The translations under genes and the position numbers were made by a program. The notes under the pieces were generated by a model. It had not been told where the DNA came from and searched no databases. It saw only the letters and a program-made list of their open reading frames with translations. This document shows, in pieces, positions 1 through 9,351 of a stretch of 14,253 nucleotides of DNA; positions within the stretch are counted from its first letter, which is position 1; the number at the start of each line of letters is the position of its first letter. Source of the DNA: an uncultured Muribaculaceae bacterium (GTDB lineage Bacteria; Bacteroidota; Bacteroidia; Bacteroidales; Muribaculaceae); the NCBI GenBank assembly GCA_934590135.1, contig CAKTOT010000058.1, forward strand, positions 1 to 14,253, in the 5' to 3' direction.

Positions 1-65
1 GAAAAATACAAGCCTTTTTAAATGAAAGAGCCGTGCGAAAACACGAATAAAACAATGTGTGCCTA

Positions 66-96
66 TTGCATATTAAGACAGAAACCACTAACTTTG
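66..96 (+). promoter_or_regulatory. Bacteroidetes-type promoter of ppdK
   Basis: A perfect -7 element TAACTTTG (consensus TAnnTTTG) lies at 89-96, with TTG of a -33 element at 66-68 and a 20-base spacer, the spacing known for the Bacteroidetes primary sigma factor. Transcription would begin near 103, giving a leader of about 100 bases before the ppdK start at 203. I see no riboswitch fold in that leader. A second -7-like word, TAAGTTTC at 172-179, has a mismatch in the last base and no -33 partner. Confidence 0.75.
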
Positions 97-202
97 CAAA
101 ACGGCATCGCACGTAACGGCAACAACACATCAGCATATACTGCGAGCCTTCAACGACAGGAAATAAATCTATAAGTTTCACCAATATATTACCTAACAAC
201 CA

Positions 203-2914
<2,712 letters not shown>

Positions 2915-2952
2915 TCACTCAGCCCCACCGAATTACACTAAGATTTCCATAA

Positions 2953-2999
2953 AAAGAGGCGTTGGCACCATACACGGCGCCGACGCCTCTTTCTTTTTC
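2953..2999 (+). terminator. Rho-independent terminator after ppdK
   Basis: A 14-base-pair stem (2953-2966 with 2979-2992, one G-U pair at 2963/2982) has a 12-base loop and is followed by TTTCTTTTT. The matching A run at 2951-2955 means it could also act in the reverse direction. It starts 39 bases after the ppdK stop and separates ppdK from the sugar kinase. Confidence 0.92.
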
Positions 3000-3093
3000 C
3001 CCGGTCAAAATGCTCAGAGCGGCCGACATATGCACTGCCGAGCACAATTATATTTCACAATACAAAAAGCTATCGTCCGCAACGTATCAAGAA

Positions 3094-4005
3094 ATGGCAG
3101 ACAAAACACCAATAGTCGTCGGAATCGGCGAAGTCCTGTGGGACATCCTCCCGGAAGGCCGTAAATTAGGCGGCGCACCGGCCAACTTCGCATACCACGT
3201 CTCCCAACTCGGGCTGCAAAGCCGTGTAGTCAGCGCCGTCGGCGACGATGCTCTCGGCAGACAGATTCTATCCGAATTCAGCGCCAAAGGGTTGCGCAAT
3301 CTTATAGCTATCATACCCTACCCCACGGGGACGGTGCATATAGACATCGACAGCGAAGGCATACCGCAATACTCCATCACCGAAGACGTGGCTTGGGACC
3401 ACATCCCATTTACGCCCGAGTTGGCAGATCTTGCACGAAGCACACGCGCCGTATGCTTCGGAACACTGGCACAAAGAAGCGTAACGACACGCGACACCAT
3501 CCGGCGCTTCGTCGAAACAATGCCGCATAATGACAAAACACTGATAGTCTTCGATGCCAACCTCCGACAAAACTATTACAATAAAGACGTCCTGGAAAGT
3601 TCGATGCACCGTTGCAATACCCTGAAACTCAACGATGAGGAGCTATGCACCATAGTCAAAATGATGGACGGCACAAACATCGAGATACAATCCTTGCAGC
3701 GCGAAACCGTCAGACGATATGCGACCGAACTCATCAGCCGTTACAATCTGAAGATGGTTATCCTAACCTGCGGCATCAACGGCAGCTACATCGTTACGTC
3801 GGAAACCTCGTCATTCTTGCCCACGCCTAAAGTAGAAGTCGTTGACACCGTCGGCGCCGGCGACGCGTTCACCGCCACTTTCGTTGCGAGCATCCTCAGC
3901 GACAAGTCCGTAGTCGAGGCACACCGCAAAGCCGTCGACGTCGCCGCCTACGTGTGCACCAAAAGCGGAGCCATGCCCGCACTCCCCCACTCCCCAATCA
4001 CATAA
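3094..4005 (+). CDS. PfkB-family carbohydrate kinase, fructokinase-like
   Basis: A ribokinase/PfkB-superfamily enzyme that transfers the ATP gamma-phosphate to a sugar hydroxyl. Fructose is the most likely substrate because the N-terminus (GEVLWDILPEG, then KLGGAPANFAYHVSQLG, residues 12-40) closely matches bacterial fructokinases; specificity remains inferred. The C-terminal signature DTVGAGDAF has Asp251 and catalytic base Asp257, followed by the closing SGAMPALP. LKLNDEEL and LTCGINGSY are also family landmarks. From the ATG at 3094 it is 303 residues, the normal length. The reading frame is open back to a TTG at 2962, but that stretch would be translated from the ppdK terminator hairpin and lacks family similarity, so I reject the longer start. 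A weak -7-like TATATTTC lies at 3049-3056 without a clear -33 element. No clear terminator follows. Confidence 0.93.
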   Translation: MADKTPIVVGIGEVLWDILPEGRKLGGAPANFAYHVSQLGLQSRVVSAVGDDALGRQILSEFSAKGLRNLIAIIPYPTGTVHIDIDSEGIPQYSITEDVAWDHIPFTPELADLARSTRAVCFGTLAQRSVTTRDTIRRFVETMPHNDKTLIVFDANLRQNYYNKDVLESSMHRCNTLKLNDEELCTIVKMMDGTNIEIQSLQRETVRRYATELISRYNLKMVILTCGINGSYIVTSETSSFLPTPKVEVVDTVGAGDAFTATFVASILSDKSVVEAHRKAVDVAAYVCTKSGAMPALPHSPIT

Positions 4006-4347
4006 TAGACTTGACCCCTCAACCGAAGTGTAAAATGGCGAGAATCCTATTATGGCGCATAATAAACAGACAAAAGCGAAACACAAAAACAGTTTGGCCT
4101 ATTTCTCGGCGGCTCTCGAGATGCCGATTTCGCAAATTACAATTTAGTACATTGGCACATAGGTCAAAAAAAAACACCATGGAATACACCACGAAACATC
4201 CTTTTGCTTTGACATCAGGCTATGCCTGAACTATTAATACAGAAACTTTTGCTCAGCCGCTAAAATTCTATGCGTTTTTGTTCTGTATCATAAGAATTAT
4301 TTGTAATTTTACGCATTAACTTCAAACAACAAAAAACTCCTTTTTAC
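4006..4347. other. 342-base intergenic region before the SPFH cassette
   Basis: No convincing gene is present. The only notable open frame (ATG at 4034, stop within 4227-4229) would encode a basic 65-residue peptide with no recognisable domain. I see two short symmetric elements: ATTATG-GCG-CATAAT at 4049-4063 and TCAGGC-TAT-GCCTGA at 4215-4229. Neither has a T tract, so neither looks like a terminator; they could be protein-binding sites. The last 90 bases are AT-rich and hold the likely promoter of the cassette. Confidence 0.6.
4277..4311 (+). promoter_or_regulatory. Probable promoter of the SPFH cassette
   Basis: TAATTTTA at 4304-4311 matches the TAnnTTTG -7 consensus except for the last base. 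The TTTTG at 4276-4280 is 23 bases upstream, slightly too far, while TTCTG at 4281-4285 gives an 18-base spacing. A start near 4318 would leave a leader of about 30 A/C-rich bases before the ATG at 4348. The match is imperfect, so this is a candidate only. Confidence 0.4.
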
Positions 4348-5457
4348 ATGGCTATTATAGACGTTGTCAAACATGAGAATACCGATGGTGAATTGTGCTT
4401 TAAGTTCGATTCCGACAATCTGCGACTTGGAACGCCCGTCGTAGTCCATCCGGCTCAGGTTGCTTTTTTTGTCAAAGGCGGTTCTATTTGTGACGAGTTC
4501 GACACCGGCACATATCGTATAGAGACCGAGAACATTCCTATACTCAACAAGATCATCAACCTACCATATGGAGGCCAGTCGCCTTTTCAAGCTGAAGTAT
4601 GGTTCATCAGTCTCACAGCCAAGCTTGACCTTCTATGGGGGACTCCGCAGCCCATTCAAATAGAAGATCCCCGTTATCATATCATTGTACCTATTAGGGC
4701 CCATGGTCAATACGGCATCAAGGTCACCAATCCTCGCCTCTTTATAGAAACATTGATTGGAAGCATGCCCAATTTTACGAGTGATAAGATTGAGCAATTC
4801 TATAAAGGGCGAATAATTTCCGTCCTCAACACATTGCTCGCCCAAGAAATAGTATCAAAAGGCATCTCCATACTCGACATCAACACACACCTTTTGGATA
4901 TGAGTGCGCAGTGCAATGACAGGCTAAACTCCGAGCTCTCAAAATATGGGGTCAGTATCGTTGACTTCTCCATTATGTCAATTACCTTCCCGGAGGATGA
5001 TGAGAGTGTCGTCAAACTCAAGAGCGCAAAAGACCTTGCCGCTCGCCTCGCAATCACAGGCAAAGATGTTTATCAGATGGAGCGAAGTTTCGACGTACTT
5101 GAAAAGGCCGCTGCCAATGAAGGCGCCGGAGGATCCCTTATGTCTATGGGCGTAGGACTCGGTGCCGGTGTTGGCGTCGGAAATATAGCAGGCAATATGA
5201 TGTCGCAATACGTAAATGCAAATCCCCCCACTCCCGAAGCGCCTAATTCTCAACCCACATGGTTCATTCTCATCAACAATCAACAGATTCCGAACCGGAC
5301 AATTGACGACATTCGTAGCCTCGCTGCACAAGGGCTCGTTTCTCCCACCACATTGGTTTGGACTCCGGGAATGTCAAATTGGGCCCAGATTGCATCATTG
5401 CCCCAATTCGCGACGCTTTTCAATGCATCAACACCTCCTATCACTTCACAACAATGA
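4348..5457 (+). CDS. SPFH-domain protein (YdjI/virion-core-like) with C-terminal GYF_2 domain
   Basis: The 369-residue protein has an SPFH (stomatin/prohibitin/flotillin) domain over about residues 5-235, of the subfamily of B. subtilis YdjI, often labelled virion core protein. Supporting stretches are INLPYGGQSPFQAEVWFI (70-87), WGTPQPIQIEDPRY and VPIRAHGQYGIKV. A short alpha-helical part (228-258) leads to a glycine-rich mobile segment (259-287, MGVGLGAGVGVGNIAG), then a Pro-rich linker and a GYF_2 domain (about 304-358: Trp305, TTLVWTPGMSNW with Trp338 and Trp345). YdjI-like proteins sit on the inner membrane face and oligomerise; many end in a zinc ribbon instead of GYF_2. There is no signal peptide or transmembrane helix. 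It is first in a three-gene operon, its TGA overlapping the next ATG. The function is unproven; membrane-domain organisation or membrane-stress response is inference. Confidence 0.9.
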   Translation: MAIIDVVKHENTDGELCFKFDSDNLRLGTPVVVHPAQVAFFVKGGSICDEFDTGTYRIETENIPILNKIINLPYGGQSPFQAEVWFISLTAKLDLLWGTPQPIQIEDPRYHIIVPIRAHGQYGIKVTNPRLFIETLIGSMPNFTSDKIEQFYKGRIISVLNTLLAQEIVSKGISILDINTHLLDMSAQCNDRLNSELSKYGVSIVDFSIMSITFPEDDESVVKLKSAKDLAARLAITGKDVYQMERSFDVLEKAAANEGAGGSLMSMGVGLGAGVGVGNIAGNMMSQYVNANPPTPEAPNSQPTWFILINNQQIPNRTIDDIRSLAAQGLVSPTTLVWTPGMSNWAQIASLPQFATLFNASTPPITSQQ

Positions 5458-5795
5458 AAAGATTATCCATAATATATCCCACACTCCTGCTTGTTCTGAA
5501 TTTTCTTGCAGGACTCATCATTGACTCATATTTATGGTTCAATGTAATTACGAATAGTTTAGTACTACTATTCACCATCTTTATCGGGTTATGGATTTCC
5601 AAAAGCAATATATCCAAATACTTCCGGCTATCCCTCTCTTTCATCATCCCGATATTAACGCTCGGCGAACTTGTGTGCGGTTGTTTGATGCCGCCTTATT
5701 TTGATGACAATTGGCTATTTTTGCTAATTGCATTCCTCATAATAATAGAAATTGCAATTGTCTATACAATATCTCGAGTTTCGAACAAAGCATAA
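5454..5795 (+). CDS. Small four-helix membrane protein of unknown function
   Basis: This 113-residue protein has four predicted membrane helices at about 5-23, 27-48, 58-79 and 86-107, joined by very short loops, and a short basic N-terminus (MKRL). I recognise no family or catalytic motif. Two cysteines (75 and 77) sit in helix 3. I chose the ATG at 5454 because it overlaps the SPFH stop in an ATGA, implying translational coupling, and because the open frame upstream of it merely reads the SPFH coding sequence in another phase. Its position between a membrane-associated SPFH protein and a zinc-ribbon protein suggests it is the membrane anchor or partner of the pair. The coding sequence is distinctly AT-rich compared with ppdK or gyrB. 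Confidence 0.82.
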   Translation: MKRLSIIYPTLLLVLNFLAGLIIDSYLWFNVITNSLVLLFTIFIGLWISKSNISKYFRLSLSFIIPILTLGELVCGCLMPPYFDDNWLFLLIAFLIIIEIAIVYTISRVSNKA

Positions 5796-5801
5796 GAGCA
5801 T

Positions 5802-6926
5802 ATGAAACCACTAACCTGTGAAATGTGCGGGAGCACCAATATCATCAAACAAGATGGCGTTTTTGTCTGTCAGTCTTGCGGCACAAAATATTCTGTAGAA
5901 GAAGCCCGAAAGATGATGATTGAGGGGACTGTCGCTATTGAGGGAATAGTGAAAGTAGATAAGTCCGGCGAAGCCCTAAATCTACTAAAACTCGCCAATG
6001 CAGCACTTGATAGCGAAAATGGTGAGGAAGCATATTCTTATGCCAATCGCGCCCTTGAAGCAGACCCCAATAACGCTGACGCGTGGCTTACCAAGATGAA
6101 GGCCGTAAACCTTCTCTGCACCTTTCAAGAGCCTAAAGTACTCGAAGTCATAAATACCGGAAATAACGCCATCGAACTCTCCGAAGGCAAACTTGCTAAT
6201 GAAGTATACACATTCTTCCTTAACAAGATGATCAACACCTTGAATGTCTATATCGAGCAACTTCAAGACACGGAGGACATAAAAGAGGTTTACAAAGCAA
6301 ATACAGAATCACATTTTTTCTCTGCTCCGGAATTGACCGAACAATCGGATATTATTTATAATATTATTCTCAATCAAGTCGATACTATCGTAAAGCTTCG
6401 CGAGTCCGTCCCCGATTCCGTAGTAGCGTCCGATTCGGACATTACTCAGCTCGTTGGCGAGGTGGCCGAACAATGGGTAAATTACGCACAAGCAGTCAAT
6501 AGTCGCTTAAACGTATATACTCTCTATATGAGCGACGAAACCGTCACCAAATATCGTTCAATCCTCAATCGCATCAAGCAAGGACTTCCCGAAGACACAG
6601 ACGATTCCATTGAAGAAGAAGCCATTAACAATTCGATAAAAGGCGGTTGCTATGTAGCCACAGCAGTCTACGGTTCATATAACTGTCCGGAGGTCCGGGT
6701 CCTTCGCCGTTTTCGCGACCTTTATCTAAAGCGACACATTTGGGGCCGTGTCTTCATTAAAATCTACTATGCGATCAGCCCGGCACTTGTCCGCAGATTT
6801 GGTGACACCGCCTGGTTCAAAGCTATGTGGAAGGCATCCTTAGACAAATGGGTAACTCGTCTCCAAGAAAAAGGCTACGGCTCCACGCCCTATGACGACC
6901 AAATAAGACCGATAAATAAGGTCTGA
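5802..6926 (+). CDS. Zinc-ribbon, TPR-like, CFI-box C-terminal protein
   Basis: The 374-residue protein starts with a TFIIB-type zinc ribbon (Cys6-x2-Cys9 and Cys23-x2-Cys26). A helical region follows with one clear TPR-like unit (about 58-104, AYSYANRALEADPNNADAW) and further helices to about 265, then an acidic linker (EDTDDSIEEEA). The C-terminus is a CFI-box-CTERM-type module: Cys283 in CYVATAVYGSY, then PEVRVLRRFRD and FIKIYYAISPALVRRFG. This module recurs at the ends of otherwise unrelated bacterial proteins and its role is unsettled. No signal peptide is present, so it is probably cytoplasmic. It starts 6 bases after the membrane-protein gene and is the last gene of the operon. Zinc ribbon and SPFH commonly occur in one polypeptide or in neighbouring genes in YdjI-type systems, so a joint complex is plausible but inferred. 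An annotation pipeline would probably call it a TFIIB-type zinc ribbon protein. Confidence 0.87.
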   Translation: MKPLTCEMCGSTNIIKQDGVFVCQSCGTKYSVEEARKMMIEGTVAIEGIVKVDKSGEALNLLKLANAALDSENGEEAYSYANRALEADPNNADAWLTKMKAVNLLCTFQEPKVLEVINTGNNAIELSEGKLANEVYTFFLNKMINTLNVYIEQLQDTEDIKEVYKANTESHFFSAPELTEQSDIIYNIILNQVDTIVKLRESVPDSVVASDSDITQLVGEVAEQWVNYAQAVNSRLNVYTLYMSDETVTKYRSILNRIKQGLPEDTDDSIEEEAINNSIKGGCYVATAVYGSYNCPEVRVLRRFRDLYLKRHIWGRVFIKIYYAISPALVRRFGDTAWFKAMWKASLDKWVTRLQEKGYGSTPYDDQIRPINKV

Positions 6927-7235
6927 CGGATAGGTGTTTAAGACGGCAAAAACACAGCCGAAACTTATTGCAAGAGCCGGACATAAGCGTTTACGTCACA
7001 TCCACCGCAAAGTAGAGACAAAAACCGATTTAGCATCGCGTGTTCGCACCGAAAATATATGTGTTCCACGCTTGGTTATCTCGCCGAAAAGTCGTAAATT
7101 TGCACTATAAAGCGTGATAAGCTTCCGACGCCGACATCCACACGTAACAATCTGCAAGACAGACACAAGGTAACGCGACGGCTCGGCATCCGGAGGAGTT
7201 GCGCTTTTCACCGTTTTTTCCCAAAACACACCTAC
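6927..7235. other. 309-base gap between the cassette and gyrB
   Basis: No gene is supported. No convincing terminator follows the zinc-ribbon gene: the AGACC/GGTCT pair at 6906-6910 and 6920-6924 is only five base pairs and has no T run. The second half contains the gyrB promoter (7072-7102) and a leader of about 125 bases. A GGAGGAG word at 7192-7198 lies 37 bases before the gyrB ATG, too far to serve it. Confidence 0.6.
7072..7102 (+). promoter_or_regulatory. Bacteroidetes-type promoter of gyrB
   Basis: A perfect -7 element TAAATTTG lies at 7095-7102, with TTG at 7072-7074 exactly 20 bases upstream. The start point would be near 7109, leaving a leader of roughly 125 bases before the ATG at 7236. 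The architecture is the same as at ppdK, which makes a chance match less likely. Confidence 0.8.
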
Positions 7236-9167
7236 ATGGAAGAAAATCAGAAAGAATACAGTGCGTCAAATATCCAGGTGCTCGAAGGTCTGGAAGCCGT
7301 ACGCAAGCGCCCTGCAATGTATATAGGCGATATTTCCGCCAAGGGTCTCCATCACCTCGTGTACGAGGTCGTGGACAACTCCATAGATGAAGCCCTCGCC
7401 GGATACGCCACACACATCGAAGTCACCATCAATGAAGACAACTCCATCACCGTAGTCGACAACGGCCGCGGCATCCCCGTGGATATGCACGAGAAGGAGC
7501 ACAAGAGCGCCCTCGAAGTGGTGCTGACGGTACTGCACGCCGGCGGTAAATTCGACAAGGGCACCTACAAGGTGTCGGGCGGTCTGCACGGCGTGGGTGT
7601 ATCCTGCGTCAATGCCCTGTCCTCGTATCTACGCGCCGAGGTGCGTCGCGACGGCAAGGTGTATATGCAGGAATACAACTTCGGACATCCGCTGGAAAGC
7701 GTCAAGGTTGTCGGCGAAACGGATACCACCGGCACGACCATCACCTTCAAGCCCGACGACACGATATTCACCGTCACCACCTACGATTTTGCCACCCTGT
7801 CCAACCGTCTGCGCGACTTGGCATACCTCAACGCCGGCATTACGCTCAAGCTTACCGATATGCGCGACCTTGACGCCGACGGCAAGCCGCATAGCGAGAC
7901 ATATTACAGTGCCAAAGGTCTGCGCGAATTTGTAGAATACATCGACCACAACAAGGAATCACTCATAGGCGATGTCATCGACCTCAATGTCGAGCGCCAG
8001 GGCGTGCCCATCGAAGTGGCATTGACTTACAACACCAACTACTCGGAGACAATCTATTCGTTTGTCAACAATATCAACACCATCGAAGGCGGCACCCACC
8101 TCACCGGATTTCGCCGCGGTCTCACATCCACGCTCAAGAAGTACGCCGAAGACAACAACCTGCTGAAGAACGCCAAAGTCGAAATCAACGGCGACGACTT
8201 CCGCGAAGGCCTTACGGCTGTTATCTCTGTCAAGGTCATGGAGCCGCAATTCGAAGGTCAGACCAAGACCAAATTGGGCAACAGCGAAGTCATCGGCGCC
8301 GTACAGACCGCCGTATCCGATGCCCTGGGGGTATATCTCGAGGAACATCCGCGCGAAGCACGACTTATCGTCAATAAAGTGGTGCTGGCCGCACAAGCAC
8401 GCCAAGCAGCATACAACGCACGTCAGCGCATCCAGCGCAAATCGCCGCTCTGTGGCGGCGGACTTCCCGGCAAGCTCAGCGACTGCTCGTCGCGCACGGC
8501 CGAAGACTGCGAAATATTCATCGTCGAAGGTGACTCGGCAGGCGGTACGGCACAGGATGCTCGCGACCGTCGCTATCAAGCCATACTACCTTTGCGAGGC
8601 AAGATACTCAATGTCGAGAAAGCCATGGAGCACAAAGTCTTCGAGAACGAGGAAATCACCAACCTATTCCGCGCACTACGCGTCACCATAGGCACCGAGG
8701 ACGACCCGCAAAAGCCCAACGTCTCCAAGCTGGCTTACCACAAAATCATAATTATGACCGATGCCGATGTCGATGGTGCGCACATTGCCACGCTGCTGAT
8801 GACATTCTTCTTCCGCCGTATGCGACCGGTCATCGAAAACGGCTATCTCTATCTGGCCACACCGCCGCTGTACAAGTGCAAGCTTGGCAAGCTCGAAGAA
8901 TACTGCTGGACCGACCAACAACTTCAACAATTCATAGACGAGCACGGCACCAAGACAACGGTACAACGCTACAAAGGTCTCGGTGAGATGTCCGCCAAGG
9001 AGTTACGCGAGACCACAATGGCCCCCGGTCATCGCATGCTCAAGCAAGTACACATCAGCGATGCCGTCGAAGCCGACCGCATATTCTCCATGCTTATGGG
9101 CGAAGATGTCGAGCCGCGCCGCGAATTTATCGAACAGAACGCCAATTACGCAAACATCGACGCCTAA
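7236..9167 (+). CDS. gyrB: DNA gyrase subunit B
   Basis: ATPase subunit of DNA gyrase, which with GyrA introduces negative supercoils. The GHKL ATPase domain shows catalytic Glu44 with Asn48 in EVVDNSIDEALAG, Asp75 in VDNGRGIP, and the ATP lid GLHGVGVSCVNALS. The transducer domain follows. The TOPRIM domain has Glu431 in VEGDSAGG, PLRGKILNVEKA and metal-binding Asp509/Asp511/Asp513 in TDADVDGAH. The C-terminus has QRYKGLGEMSAKEL. At 643 residues it is the short form without the roughly 165-residue insert of enterobacterial GyrB. The related topoisomerase IV subunit ParE is the alternative, but LPGKLSDCSS and PLRGKILNVEKA favour GyrB; no gyrA is in the window to confirm it. The ATG at 7236 is followed directly by the family N-terminus, with SNIQVLEGLEAVRKRPAMYIG in the expected place. 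Confidence 0.96.
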   Translation: MEENQKEYSASNIQVLEGLEAVRKRPAMYIGDISAKGLHHLVYEVVDNSIDEALAGYATHIEVTINEDNSITVVDNGRGIPVDMHEKEHKSALEVVLTVLHAGGKFDKGTYKVSGGLHGVGVSCVNALSSYLRAEVRRDGKVYMQEYNFGHPLESVKVVGETDTTGTTITFKPDDTIFTVTTYDFATLSNRLRDLAYLNAGITLKLTDMRDLDADGKPHSETYYSAKGLREFVEYIDHNKESLIGDVIDLNVERQGVPIEVALTYNTNYSETIYSFVNNINTIEGGTHLTGFRRGLTSTLKKYAEDNNLLKNAKVEINGDDFREGLTAVISVKVMEPQFEGQTKTKLGNSEVIGAVQTAVSDALGVYLEEHPREARLIVNKVVLAAQARQAAYNARQRIQRKSPLCGGGLPGKLSDCSSRTAEDCEIFIVEGDSAGGTAQDARDRRYQAILPLRGKILNVEKAMEHKVFENEEITNLFRALRVTIGTEDDPQKPNVSKLAYHKIIIMTDADVDGAHIATLLMTFFFRRMRPVIENGYLYLATPPLYKCKLGKLEEYCWTDQQLQQFIDEHGTKTTVQRYKGLGEMSAKELRETTMAPGHRMLKQVHISDAVEADRIFSMLMGEDVEPRREFIEQNANYANIDA

Positions 9168-9226
9168 GCGATGCCGCTCCCATCCCGGGTGCGCCATAGA
9201 TGCCGGGTTGTCACAACACCAACGCA

Positions 9227-9270
9227 CAACGCCCCGGGAAACCTGCACACCAGGCTTCTGCGGGGCGTTG
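9227..9270. repeat. Long stem-loop between gyrB and rnr
   Basis: A perfect 10-base inverted repeat CAACGCCCCG (9227-9236) and CGGGGCGTTG (9261-9270) encloses a nested CCTG-CACAC-CAGG hairpin (9242-9254) with extra pairs between. No T tract follows, so it is not a classical intrinsic terminator. It may slow or stop polymerase, or protect or process a gyrB-rnr transcript. An 11-base palindrome, GTTGTCACAAC, sits just upstream at 9207-9217. I find no consensus -7 element in the 184-base gap. Confidence 0.6.
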
Positions 9271-9351
9271 GCGATAGGTCAATAGGCGGCGTAGAAGCGC
9301 CCGTACGCAAACAAACAGAACAATAAACACACTCACCTCATACACAGACTT

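Noticed and set aside
172..179. Second -7-like word TAAGTTTC before ppdK
   Set aside because: Last consensus base differs and there is no TTG 19-20 bases upstream; the element at 89-96 is much better.
3954..4229. Open frame of 91 codons in the gap after the sugar kinase (or 65 codons from ATG 4034)
   Set aside because: Basic, low-complexity translation with no domain, no promoter, overlap with the kinase 3' end in the longer form, and unlike codon use; most likely chance.
6906..6924. AGACC/GGTCT hairpin at the end of the zinc-ribbon gene
   Set aside because: Only five base pairs, inside the coding region and without a T tract, so not a credible terminator.
7199..7390. TTG-started frame directly after a GGAGGAG word upstream of gyrB
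   Set aside because: The SD-like word abuts the TTG with no spacing, the frame runs through gyrB in another phase, and this phylum rarely uses Shine-Dalgarno sequences.
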